From: Clostridiales bacterium
GTDB taxonomy: Bacteria; Bacillota_A; Clostridia; Oscillospirales; Oscillospiraceae
DNA: 12,088 nucleotides
Assembly: GCA_019417795.1 (NCBI GenBank)
Contig: DXUR01000056.1
Location: 1 to 12,088, forward strand
Direction of reading: 5' to 3'
Shown: positions 1 to 7,025 of the stretch, one piece after another
How positions within the stretch are numbered: the first letter of the stretch is position 1
How the letters are laid out: each line of letters begins with the position of its first letter
Position numbers and translations under genes: made by a program
Notes under the pieces: model-generated
What the model saw: the letters and a program-made list of their open reading frames with translations, nothing else
What the model was told of the DNA's origin: nothing
Databases searched by the model: none

Positions 1-2
1 GA

Positions 3-245
3 TCATTTTGCCAACTCCATAAACGCGGGCTTATATTTCTTTAAAATTCTTGCCGTCACAAAGTCGATCTTCTCGTCATCTGTCATGTCGATCAAGGGCG
101 AATTGTCCAAATCGACCAACATATATTTGGGGCGGTTATTTTTGAAAATCACAGCCTGCCCATTTGCTTCGGCGATGCGCGTCACGCGGGAAAAATTCTG
201 ATTGGCCTCCGTCACGGAAACGATCGTGTTCGTATCAATGGTCAT
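3..245 (-). CDS. Phd/YefM-type type II antitoxin
   Basis: This encodes an 80-residue protein that resembles the Phd/YefM antitoxin family. The N-terminal half has the family pattern: a short strand ending in 'SVTEANQNFSRVTRIAEANG', then 'AVIFKNNRPKYMLVDL', which forms the DNA-binding and dimer fold. The acidic/helical C-terminus (DMTDDEKIDF onward) is where such antitoxins wrap their toxin. Members bind and neutralise a RelE/Doc-type toxin and repress their own operon. I chose the ATG at 245 because a perfect AGGAGGTG (251-258, minus strand) lies just upstream; a longer reading from 275 would start inside the promoter/operator. The TGA stop is at 3-5, so any partner toxin lies off the left edge. 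The family call is fairly secure; the toxin partner is inferred. Confidence 0.8.
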   Translation of the reverse strand: MTIDTNTIVSVTEANQNFSRVTRIAEANGQAVIFKNNRPKYMLVDLDNSPLIDMTDDEKIDFVTARILKKYKPAFMELAK

Positions 246-260
246 GGGAACACCTCCTAC

Positions 261-304
261 ACCTATTATACACAATAATAGGTGAAAATCAACCTATATT
301 ATTG
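261..304 (-). promoter_or_regulatory. Antitoxin promoter inside a repeated operator
   Basis: On the minus strand, TTGATT (287-292) and TATAAT (265-270) are 16 bases apart, a good vegetative promoter for the antitoxin gene. The same bases form three half-sites: ACCTATTAT (261-269) and ATAATAGGT (275-283) are a perfect 9-base inverted repeat around ACACA, and a third arm at 292-304 (ACCTATATTATTG) pairs with CAATAATAGGT (273-283) apart from two extra bases. The layout fits autorepression by the antitoxin or its toxin complex, the usual mode for Phd/YefM systems; binding itself is inferred. Confidence 0.7.
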
Positions 305-315
305 AGCTCAGGTAG

Positions 316-351
316 TTCTCCGCTGCAAGCAGGCGGATGAGCAGCGGAGAA
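316..351. repeat. Inverted repeat, 11-base stem, 14-base loop
   Basis: TTCTCCGCTGC (316-326) and GCAGCGGAGAA (341-351) are perfect reverse complements around a 14-base loop. There is no T-run on either side, so it is not a standard intrinsic terminator. It could be a protein site, an RNA fold or a relic of a mobile element. Confidence 0.55.
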
Positions 352-534
352 AACGCGATGATACCGCCCGCGCAGAGGTAGATTGCGCACGGAGGTTCAT
401 GCTTCGTTCGTCTCTGAAAAGGTGAAGAAAATGCCTGCTGTCAAGAATGGTTTCAAAATTGAGATTCAATGTGCCGACATCGTGATCGTGGAGATACAGC
501 CCTATTACTTTGCTTTTTAGCTTTCTGTTTGGAA

Positions 535-563
535 TTGCTTTTCAGCCTTCTGCCTGATATAAT
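535..563 (+). promoter_or_regulatory. Near-consensus sigma-A-type promoter
   Basis: TTGCTT (535-540), a 17-base spacer and a perfect TATAAT (558-563) form a strong housekeeping promoter pointing toward the LuxR-type gene. Transcription would start near 570, leaving a leader of about 260 bases before the ATG at 833. No terminator-like hairpin was seen between them. Confidence 0.6.
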
Positions 564-659
564 AATGGTAGCATAACGCGAGAAGCTTATCGATAGGACC
601 GGGTGTATTTATGTGAACGCCAAGACCTGATCGGACAAAGAAAGGGTGGGGAGAATGTT

Positions 660-746
660 ATGTCAGAGATAATGTGGCACATCTGCATTTCGAGCATCTA
701 CACCCGTGACCGAGTTAGAATGCTTTCTACGATGGGAACGCTTTAA
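660..746 (+). CDS. Possible 28-residue leader peptide (uncertain)
   Basis: A 28-codon frame starts at ATG 660 after a GGGGAG-like site (about 649-654) and ends with TAA at 744-746. The peptide has cysteine, two tryptophan/histidine-type residues near its start (MSEIMWHICISS) and several arginines. It sits in the leader between the promoter at 535-563 and the regulator at 833. I do not recognise it. It may be a leader peptide, a small protein or a chance frame; the last is a real possibility at this length. Confidence 0.15.
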   Translation: MSEIMWHICISSIYTRDRVRMLSTMGTL

Positions 747-832
747 TTGCAATCATGGTCGGAATTCATTGATACTGTTATCTTTTTGAGCTTTGCTTAT
801 GGCTGGATACAAATGTTAAGGGAGATATTGAT

Positions 833-1633
833 ATGGCATTTTTAAATGAAAACGAATGGATACGCCTCAATGAGATCGCATACAATATTTCATTTATCTA
901 TACAGTAGAGGAAATGCAGCATGAAATTCTGAACCGATGGCTTCCTTTTTTGATTTCGTATGATAGCGCAATTTTTGCCCGAATCTCTATTGCGGAGAAT
1001 GGATCCTATCAGTTTCAGGCCCCAGCGGCTTTTCATCTGCCTCAGCAGGCTGTCGATGTCTGGATGCAGGAAAGCCTGAATTCAGATGCTTTTCGCTGGG
1101 CGCTGTATACCTGTAAAGGCGGTGCTTTTCGGGAATCTATGGCATCTTCGGATGAACAGGTGAATAGCAGCGGAATCTACCGGAACTTCTATCTGCCCAA
1201 TCGCTTGGCATATTCCGTCGGCCTTTCCATCTCCTTTCGAGAAGAACCGGTCGGCTTATTGAAATTGTACCGGCAAGCTGATAAGCCTCCGTTTAGCGAA
1301 CGGGATATGTTTGTATTGGAGCAGTTGCACAAGCACTTTGCATACCGTTTAGTATATGAAGCAAAAAAGGGAGACACCCGCTATTTTTACGCAAAAGGAT
1401 ATCATGAAAAGTTGTGCAGCCAGTACGGCTTGACCAGTCGAGAAGGGGAAATGTTAGATTTGGCCGTACACGGGCTGTCCAATGAAGATATCGCTCAAAA
1501 AATGAATATCAGTATCCATACGGTAAAAAAACATTTCCACAGCATATATACCAAAATGAATGTGCGTAACCGGGTACAGATGATCCAGAGTCTTCCTGTA
1601 TCAACCAACAAGATCGATTTTGATGCGCTATAA
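833..1633 (+). CDS. LuxR-type transcriptional regulator with N-terminal sensor region
   Basis: This encodes a 266-residue DNA-binding regulator. Residues about 198-252 form a clear LuxR/GerE helix-turn-helix: 'YGLTSREGEML', then 'GLSNEDIAQKMNIS' and 'HTVKKHFHSIYTKMNV', with the usual LTxRExE and TVKxH signature positions. Residues about 10-180 have no receiver-domain aspartate pattern and read more like a GAF-type small-molecule sensor ('VGLSISFREEPVGLLKLYR' resembles a GAF strand-helix edge), so it is probably ligand-controlled rather than a phosphorylated response regulator. The ATG at 833 follows GGGAG at a workable distance. It is encoded upstream of and in the same direction as the hydantoin-type operon, so it is the obvious candidate activator or repressor of that operon. 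DNA-binding role: strong. Ligand and target: inferred. Confidence 0.85.
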   Translation: MAFLNENEWIRLNEIAYNISFIYTVEEMQHEILNRWLPFLISYDSAIFARISIAENGSYQFQAPAAFHLPQQAVDVWMQESLNSDAFRWALYTCKGGAFRESMASSDEQVNSSGIYRNFYLPNRLAYSVGLSISFREEPVGLLKLYRQADKPPFSERDMFVLEQLHKHFAYRLVYEAKKGDTRYFYAKGYHEKLCSQYGLTSREGEMLDLAVHGLSNEDIAQKMNISIHTVKKHFHSIYTKMNVRNRVQMIQSLPVSTNKIDFDAL

Positions 1634-1658
1634 ATAAAACTCGGGAAAAATGTACCGC

Positions 1659-1699
1659 CTGCATTGGCTAAACTGCATTATCCTTTGGTAGTATATAAA
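1659..1699 (+). promoter_or_regulatory. Possible operon promoter with CTGCATT repeats
   Basis: CTGCATT occurs at 1659-1665 and again at 1673-1679, 14 bases apart. The second copy ends 14 bases before a TATAAA (1694-1699) that has no recognisable -35 box. Repeats overlapping the -35 position of a promoter lacking a -35 is what an activator-dependent promoter looks like, so this may be where the adjacent LuxR-type protein acts. LuxR-family sites are usually inverted repeats, which weakens the case. A second candidate is TTGCCT (1733-1738) with CATAAA (1756-1761), 17 bases apart. Confidence 0.25.
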
Positions 1700-1758
1700 G
1701 ATTCGTTGGTCTTACATCGGGACACAGAAGGCTTGCCTGAATAATATACAGACTACAT

Positions 1759-1799
1759 AAAATGGAACTGGCGCTGAATTTTAACGCCGGTTCCATTTT
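1759..1799 (+). terminator. Hairpin between regulator and operon (terminator or attenuator)
   Basis: AAAATGGAACTGGCG (1759-1773) pairs with CGCCGGTTCCATTTT (1785-1799) over 15 positions with one G-T wobble, leaving an 11-base loop. The A and T ends of the stem give it terminator character in both directions, although the T-tract is short. It ends only 24 bases before the Shine-Dalgarno of the next gene, so it either stops transcripts from the regulator or acts as an attenuator for the operon. Confidence 0.6.
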
Positions 1800-1833
1800 G
1801 CTATATTTGGGGTACAAAAGTTAGGGGATGCAT

Positions 1834-2508
1834 ATGAAACGAAGCGATATTTGGTGGGCAGTTGCTTATGGGTTGTTGGCTGTGTTTACGGTACTCTTTT
1901 GCGTCACAGGAGGCTTTGCCAAGGTCAATATAGCGTATCCTTATCTGGCAGGTTTTGCGCAATTCGCTGTCTATGCTACGGCGGGTGAGTTGCTCTCCGG
2001 ACGTATGTTGGAGGGAACTTGGCAGATCAACCGGGCGACTTGGTTCAAAAGCCTGAGTTGGGGAATAGGAGGCGTCCTTGTCACGCTGGCCTTTACCGTG
2101 TTCAGCCAAGGTACCCGGCAAGCCATGGCAGCAGGTCTTCTTCCGGGATATGGAAATGCTCTGGCACAGGCCTTTTTTACCAGCTTTACCAATAATCTGT
2201 TTTTTGCTCCTATTCATTCCGCTCTGATGCGAGTATGTGGAAATTATGCTGAAATCCGCTTTTTGGCGGGGCAGCATATCACTCCACGCCAAGCGGTGGA
2301 CTCTGTAGATTGGGGAGAATTGATCGATTTTACTCTGTTTAAAACGATTCCTCTCTTTTGGATCCCCGTCAATACCGTGGGATTTCTTCTTCCGCAAGAA
2401 TATCGTATCGTATTTGCAGCGGTGCTTTCCTTGGCATTTGGAATATTGATGACTGTTCTCAAATTAAGGGAACGGAAGAATCGGAGTAGAAAGGAGTCAC
2501 CTATATGA
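1834..2508 (+). CDS. Mpv17/PMP22-like integral membrane protein
   Basis: This encodes a 224-residue protein with about four hydrophobic membrane segments (roughly residues 8-27, 36-52, 77-92 and 190-208). The C-terminal block, residues about 168-207 ('LFKTIPLFWIPVNTVGFLLP' followed by QEYR and a hydrophobic helix), matches the Mpv17/PMP22 signature pattern of W/F-x-P, an N-F segment, P-x-x-Y-R and a final membrane helix. Eukaryotic members form small channels in organelle membranes; bacterial relatives are poorly characterised. I chose the ATG at 1834 over the one at 1828 because the AGGGG at 1823-1827 abuts the first and is correctly spaced for the second. Its stop overlaps the next gene's ATG (ATGA at 2505-2508), so it belongs to the catabolic operon. 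A role in moving substrate or product is a guess; the family call is moderate. Confidence 0.6.
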   Translation: MKRSDIWWAVAYGLLAVFTVLFCVTGGFAKVNIAYPYLAGFAQFAVYATAGELLSGRMLEGTWQINRATWFKSLSWGIGGVLVTLAFTVFSQGTRQAMAAGLLPGYGNALAQAFFTSFTNNLFFAPIHSALMRVCGNYAEIRFLAGQHITPRQAVDSVDWGELIDFTLFKTIPLFWIPVNTVGFLLPQEYRIVFAAVLSLAFGILMTVLKLRERKNRSRKESPI

Positions 2509-3686
2509 TTCAAATTTCAGATAACACTCAGCAGATCCAACCCTCCAAGATTCGAAAAATGTTCAATAAGGCACTGGAGTATGATCATGTAATTAGTTTT
2601 ACACTGGGAGAGCCGGATTTTACTGCCTCGTCGAACGTAGTGGAGGCTGGGTGCAGGGCCATTCGGGAAGGAAAGACCAAGTATTCAGAAAATGCAGGGC
2701 TGCTGGCTCTGCGCCAGGCGATTGCAGAGTATCTCCATCGCACAGAGGGACTCTCTTACGATCCTGCAAGCCAAATTGTGGTGACGCCTGGAGCCATGGG
2801 AGCCTTGTTTTTGGCGCTGAAAGTGCTGCTGAATCCTGGGGATGAGGTTATCGTCAACGAACCCTGCTGGACTAATTATATCCAACAGATTCGGATGTGC
2901 GGCGGCGTGCCGGTGTCGGTGAAAACCAATGCACAACGGGGATTTGATTTGGATGTATCCGCTATTGCCGAAGCTGTTACCGATAAGACAAAGGCCATTA
3001 TTCTAAACAGCCCGTGCAACCCCACAGGAGCTGTAGCCAGCACTGAAACGCTGCTCCAACTGGCCGAATTGGCCCAGAAGCAGGACTTGGTGATCTTGGC
3101 TGATGAGGTGTATAAGCACATCCTCTTTGATGGAAGGACTTATACAAGCTTTGCTGCTCTGCCTGGAATGAAAGAACGGACCCTGGTTATTGACAGCCTT
3201 TCCAAAACCTATGCGATGACCGGTTGGCGTATCGGTTATGCTGCCGGACCGGAAAATGTGATCCGGAATATGGTCAAGCTGCAGGAAAATGTCAGTGCTT
3301 GTGCGGCCACTCCATGTCAGGTCGCGGCTATTGAAGCTTTGGAAGGTCCACAAGACCACTTGAAGTATATGGTGGAGCAGTACCGCCTGCGCCGGGACTA
3401 TGTGATGAGGCGGATATCTGAGATCCCTGGTTTGTCCTGCCATGCTCCGGCTGGGACTTTCTACGCATTTATTGACATCAGTCAACTGGGTATGCCTTGT
3501 GAAGAGTTTGCCATGAAGCTGCTGGAGGAACGACAGGTGGTAGTGGTACCCGGTACGGCCTTTGGCGAATTTGGCGAGGGATATATCCGTCTGTCCTATG
3601 CGACATCCATGCAGTGCCTGGAGCAGGGACTGCAGGAACTGGAGGAGTTTGTCAGATCCCATGAGACTGAGGGGGACCCCGCATGA
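2505..3686 (+). CDS. PLP-dependent class I/II aminotransferase
   Basis: This 393-residue cytosolic enzyme has the full fold-type I aspartate-aminotransferase signature: 'FTLGEPDF' near the N-terminus (residues 32-39), 'NSPCNPTGA' (168-176), 'ILADEVY' (197-203) whose Asp200 and Tyr203 contact the cofactor, 'SLSKTYAMTGWRIGYA' (231-246) with the Schiff-base Lys234, and 'YIRLSYA' (360-366) with Arg362 for the substrate carboxylate. It transfers an amino group from an amino acid to an oxo acid. AGAAAGGAG lies ahead of the start, which overlaps the previous stop by four bases; its own stop overlaps the next start. Beside a carbamoyl-amino-acid hydrolase it probably deaminates the released amino acid, or acts on an unstable ureide such as ureidoglycine. 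Family secure; substrate unknown. Confidence 0.95.
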   Translation: MIQISDNTQQIQPSKIRKMFNKALEYDHVISFTLGEPDFTASSNVVEAGCRAIREGKTKYSENAGLLALRQAIAEYLHRTEGLSYDPASQIVVTPGAMGALFLALKVLLNPGDEVIVNEPCWTNYIQQIRMCGGVPVSVKTNAQRGFDLDVSAIAEAVTDKTKAIILNSPCNPTGAVASTETLLQLAELAQKQDLVILADEVYKHILFDGRTYTSFAALPGMKERTLVIDSLSKTYAMTGWRIGYAAGPENVIRNMVKLQENVSACAATPCQVAAIEALEGPQDHLKYMVEQYRLRRDYVMRRISEIPGLSCHAPAGTFYAFIDISQLGMPCEEFAMKLLEERQVVVVPGTAFGEFGEGYIRLSYATSMQCLEQGLQELEEFVRSHETEGDPA

Positions 3687-4864
3687 GTATGATCAACGGC
3701 GCCCGCTTATATGATCATTTGACCCGACTTGGGCGAATCGGTTTTGTGCCGAAAGAAGGAACCACACGATTGCCGTATACCCCTGCCTATGACGAAGGAC
3801 GAATCTATGTTCAACAGTGCATGGAACAGGCAGGACTTCAAACATCCGTCGATCCTGTAGGGAATCTGATCGGTACGCTTCCTGGCCAAGGAAAGACCAT
3901 TTGCATTGGATCCCACATCGATACGGTGCCGGGGGGCGGGATTTACGACGGAACCTATGGTGTGTTGTCCGGAATCGAGTGTGTGCAGCGCCTTAAGGAG
4001 TTGGGATATCAAAATCGGCATCCCATCCAGGTGATTGCATTTACCGAGGAGGAGGGCAATGTCATTGGCGGAACTTTTGGAAGTAAGGCATTTACTGGCG
4101 GAGAGATTGACGAAGCTATGCGGCCAAATCTGGCCCTCCACGGACTTACAATGGAGCAGGTCGGCGCCTGCCGAAGAGATCTGACCCAATATCAGTGTTA
4201 CTTGGAGTTACATATTGAACAGGGCGGGGTATTAGAAGCTGAAAGGATGCAAATAGGCGTAGTTGATGGTATTGTGGGCATCGTGCGCTATCGCATGACG
4301 GTTTCCGGCTGTGCCAATCATGCAGGCAGCACACCCATGCATCTGCGGGATGACGCGCTGGTGAAAGCCTGCCGGATCATTACCCAGCTTATGGAACGGA
4401 CTGAGGCCGCTTCGCCGGATATGGTCTGCACTGTAGGAACCCTTCAGGTGTTCCCAGGAGCGGTCAATGTGATTCCGGGCAAGGTGGAGTTTATTGTGGA
4501 ACTGCGCAACCCAACGATGGAGCCCATGGATCAGGTCATTGACTCCGTGCTGAAAGAGCACCCAGAGCTGGTAGGCGAAGAATATATTCGCCAGTCGCCT
4601 ACCCAGTGCAGTTCTAAGCTGATAAAGCTGAGCGAGACACTGTGCCGCAACCGCGGTATCCGTTTTCGCAGAATGTTCAGCGGTGCAGGACACGATCTGA
4701 TGAATTGGGGAAAAGCGGTGCCCTCCATGCTTCTGTTCATTCCCAGCAAAGACGGGATTAGCCACTCTATCCGAGAATACAGCGCTCCTGAGGACTTGTA
4801 CCAGGGAGCTGAGCTGCTGATGGAGATGGTTCAGGCTTTGGACCAAGAGGAGGGAGAATTGTGA
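3683..4864 (+). CDS. M20-family N-carbamoyl-amino-acid hydrolase / allantoate amidohydrolase type
   Basis: This 393-residue metalloenzyme belongs to the M20 carbamoylase group (HyuC, AllC, beta-ureidopropionase relatives). It hydrolyses an N-carbamoyl or ureide amide to amino acid, CO2 and ammonia using two metal ions. Metal ligands visible by family pattern are His78 (GSHIDT), Asp89 (IYDGTYG), Glu124 (FTEEEG), His177 (ELHIEQG) and His361 (GISHS). The dimerisation-lid motif 'NHAGSTPM' (212-219) with His213 and 'SGAGHD' (333-338) are also present, so the enzyme looks intact. The start lies in an ATGA overlap with the aminotransferase stop and the stop overlaps the racemase GTG. The neighbouring hydantoinase and racemase favour an N-carbamoyl amino acid as substrate; allantoate is a realistic alternative. 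Family secure, substrate open. Confidence 0.92.
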   Translation: MSMINGARLYDHLTRLGRIGFVPKEGTTRLPYTPAYDEGRIYVQQCMEQAGLQTSVDPVGNLIGTLPGQGKTICIGSHIDTVPGGGIYDGTYGVLSGIECVQRLKELGYQNRHPIQVIAFTEEEGNVIGGTFGSKAFTGGEIDEAMRPNLALHGLTMEQVGACRRDLTQYQCYLELHIEQGGVLEAERMQIGVVDGIVGIVRYRMTVSGCANHAGSTPMHLRDDALVKACRIITQLMERTEAASPDMVCTVGTLQVFPGAVNVIPGKVEFIVELRNPTMEPMDQVIDSVLKEHPELVGEEYIRQSPTQCSSKLIKLSETLCRNRGIRFRRMFSGAGHDLMNWGKAVPSMLLFIPSKDGISHSIREYSAPEDLYQGAELLMEMVQALDQEEGEL

Positions 4865-5607
4865 AGATCAAAATCATCAATCCCAATACGACGCAATCCA
4901 TGACTGAAAGTATAGAAAATTTAGCACGTCGAGTGGCACGCAGCGACACTCAGGTTTGGGCGGTTACTCCGGCATCCGGGCCGGACAGCATCGAATGTTA
5001 TGTGGATGAGTATTTGGCTGTTCCGGGGGTCCTGAAAGAAGTGATCCGGGGAGACCGAGAGGAAGGCGCCGATGCATTTATCATCGCCTGCTTTGGTGAC
5101 CCTGGGCTTCAGGCAGCCAGAGAGGTCACCTCCAAGCCTGTGCTGGGTATCTGCGAGTCGGCCATTGCTGCTGCCAAATTTATAGCGCCGTACTTTTCTA
5201 TCGTATCGGTGTTGGATCGCTCTCGCAAGGTTACAGAGGATGTGGTGTCCAACTATGGAGCGGAAAAGTTTTGCCGCTCTATCCGATCCACAGGCTTGAG
5301 CGTGCTGGAATTTGGCAGGGACCCCAAGAAGGGATTGGAAGCGTTAGCCTATCAGGGAAAGTTAGCCGTGCAGCAGGACGGCGCCGAATGTATTTTGCTG
5401 GGGTGCGCTGGTTTCGTGGACTTTGTTGAGGACCTGTCCGCCCAGTTGGGCGTTCCCGTGTTGGATGGGGTAATGCCAGCAGTTAAATTTGCGGAAGCCA
5501 TGGTAGATATGGGGCTGCGTACCAGCAAGGTGTCTACTTGGGGCTTCCCAGAGCAGAAGAATATCGTAGGCTTTCCCATGTTTACCAAACAAGAATTGAT
5601 ATTTTAG
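4861..5607 (+). CDS. Asp/Glu/hydantoin racemase family protein
   Basis: This encodes a 248-residue cofactor-independent racemase. The N-terminus 'IKIINPNTT' is the hallmark of the hydantoin/allantoin racemase subgroup. The two catalytic cysteines are in place: Cys77 in 'IIACFGDPG' (74-82) and Cys182 in 'ILLGCAGF' (178-185). The enzyme would interconvert the enantiomers of a 5-substituted hydantoin or of allantoin, allowing complete use of a racemic mixture by an enantioselective hydantoinase or carbamoylase. It starts with GTG at 4861, overlapping the M20 stop (GTGA), with AGGAGGGAG just upstream. Its stop is 11 bases before the hydantoinase start. Fold and catalytic residues are clear; which ring it acts on is inferred from neighbours. 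Confidence 0.92.
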   Translation: MKIKIINPNTTQSMTESIENLARRVARSDTQVWAVTPASGPDSIECYVDEYLAVPGVLKEVIRGDREEGADAFIIACFGDPGLQAAREVTSKPVLGICESAIAAAKFIAPYFSIVSVLDRSRKVTEDVVSNYGAEKFCRSIRSTGLSVLEFGRDPKKGLEALAYQGKLAVQQDGAECILLGCAGFVDFVEDLSAQLGVPVLDGVMPAVKFAEAMVDMGLRTSKVSTWGFPEQKNIVGFPMFTKQELIF

Positions 5608-5618
5608 GAGATGACAGT

Positions 5619-7025
5619 ATGCGTACCTTGATCAAAGGAGGCACAATTGTAACTGCAGAACAAGAGTATGTGGGGGATATCCTGGTGGATGGCGATGTGA
5701 TCCGCGCAATGGGGACACATTTGGACGAAGCTGCAGATCTTGTGATAGACGCCAAAGGTAAATATGTGTTTCCGGGAGGCGTAGACCAGCACACTCACTT
5801 TTCCGCCCTGTGCAATGTCGGCAACCGTGACACCGCCGGATATGAGACGACCGACTCTGCTATTGTAGGCGGCACGACCACCATTGTGGACTTTGCTCCG
5901 CAGGATCCGGATCGCGGACTGCTGGATTCCATTGATTATCGAATCAATGTGCGGGCGAAGGATAAGTCTTGTGTGGATTTTGCACTGCATTCCATGGTGA
6001 CATATATTATGGACAGTATCTTTGATGAGATCGAAGAATTTCCTCGGAGAGGCATTTCCAGCATCAAGATTTTTATGGCCTACAACGGCTCTCCGCTTCA
6101 TGTAGATGACGGTACTTTCTTCCGTATTCTGGAGAAGAGCCGACAGGTTGGCGCTACGGTATTTGTGCACGCAGAGAATGGAGAGATCCTGAATTTCCTC
6201 CGCAGCGAGTGTGTAAAGAAGGGCCAACTGACGCCGCATTACCATTATGTTTCCCGTCCGCCTTTTACTGAGGCGGAGGCGGTGCGCCGGGCTATTTATC
6301 TGGCTGGTCAGACCGATACGCCTCTTTATATTGCTCATATGACCTGTCGGGAGGCCATTGCCGAATTACAGAAGGCCAAGGGAACTGGCCAGCGGGTTTC
6401 CGGCGAGACTTGCACTCACTATCTGACCACCACTAAGGAAGTTCTGGATAATCCGGATTTCAATGAAGCGGCTAAGTTCGTTTGCTCCCCCGCTTTGCGG
6501 GATCGTGAGGACTGCGAGGCTCTTTGGCAGGCATTATCCGACGGACTGCTGACGGCGGTCTCATCCGACCACTGCGGTATAGATGTGGCAGAGCTCAAGC
6601 AGGCCGGCAGGAATGATTTTACTCAGATTCCAAACGGTTCCCCCGGCGCCGGCGATCGACTGCATATGGTGTGGACCGAAGGTGTATGCACGGGAAAGCT
6701 GACCCGCCAGAAATTTGTAGATGTTATTGCCACTCAGCCGGCAAAAATCAACGGTATCTATCCGAGAAAGGGAACGCTGGCGGTAGGTTCTGACGCAGAT
6801 GTTGTCATTTTCGATCCCAATTATGAGGGGACAGTTCATCTGGCAGATAACCCTAACGGCGTGGACTACAACCTCTATGAGGGCCGTCGTCAGTCTGGTC
6901 GGGTGGAGACGGTTCTGCTGCGAGGCCAGATTGTAGTGGAGAACGCCAAGTTCGTGGGCCGCTACGGCCAGGGAAAGTTCATCCCTGCAAATATGTACGC
7001 ATCCGGTTACGAAAACCGAAATTAA
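5619..7025 (+). CDS. hydA: Dihydropyrimidinase / D-hydantoinase
   Basis: This 468-residue cyclic amidohydrolase opens hydantoin or dihydropyrimidine rings to N-carbamoyl acids. The binuclear metal site is complete: His58 and His60 (DQHTHF), Lys150 for carboxylation (SSIKIFMAY), His184 (VHAENG), His240 (YIAHMTC) and Asp317 (SSDHCG). Tyr155 of 'FMAY' is the residue that gates stereochemistry in D-hydantoinases, and Ser290 (CSPALR) and Asn339 (IPNG) are the expected ring-binding positions. The usual FMAYK is FMAYN here, a small difference next to the stereochemistry loop. I chose the ATG at 5619 because AGGAG (5606-5610) precedes it and the family N-terminus begins there; a longer reading from 5538 would overlap the racemase. 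Family call very strong; hydantoin is favoured over dihydrouracil by the racemase gene. Confidence 0.95.
   Translation: MRTLIKGGTIVTAEQEYVGDILVDGDVIRAMGTHLDEAADLVIDAKGKYVFPGGVDQHTHFSALCNVGNRDTAGYETTDSAIVGGTTTIVDFAPQDPDRGLLDSIDYRINVRAKDKSCVDFALHSMVTYIMDSIFDEIEEFPRRGISSIKIFMAYNGSPLHVDDGTFFRILEKSRQVGATVFVHAENGEILNFLRSECVKKGQLTPHYHYVSRPPFTEAEAVRRAIYLAGQTDTPLYIAHMTCREAIAELQKAKGTGQRVSGETCTHYLTTTKEVLDNPDFNEAAKFVCSPALRDREDCEALWQALSDGLLTAVSSDHCGIDVAELKQAGRNDFTQIPNGSPGAGDRLHMVWTEGVCTGKLTRQKFVDVIATQPAKINGIYPRKGTLAVGSDADVVIFDPNYEGTVHLADNPNGVDYNLYEGRRQSGRVETVLLRGQIVVENAKFVGRYGQGKFIPANMYASGYENRN

Larger units (their letters stand above)
305..832. other. Non-coding stretch between antitoxin and LuxR genes
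   Basis: No confident gene lies here. Short open frames exist on both strands (for example 29 codons from the ATG at 431, and a start-less minus-strand frame over about 310-545), but none resembles a family I recognise. The recognisable contents are a hairpin at 316-351, a strong plus-strand promoter at 535-563, a 28-codon open frame at 660-746, and a weaker possible promoter just before the regulator (TTGCAA at 747-752 and GATACT at 771-776, 18 bases apart). The part from 340 to 530 may be a decayed gene remnant, but I cannot name it. Confidence 0.5.

Noticed and set aside
5538..5618. 27-residue N-terminal extension of the hydantoinase
   Set aside because: It would overlap the racemase coding end, lacks a ribosome binding site, and the family N-terminus fits the ATG at 5619 behind AGGAG.
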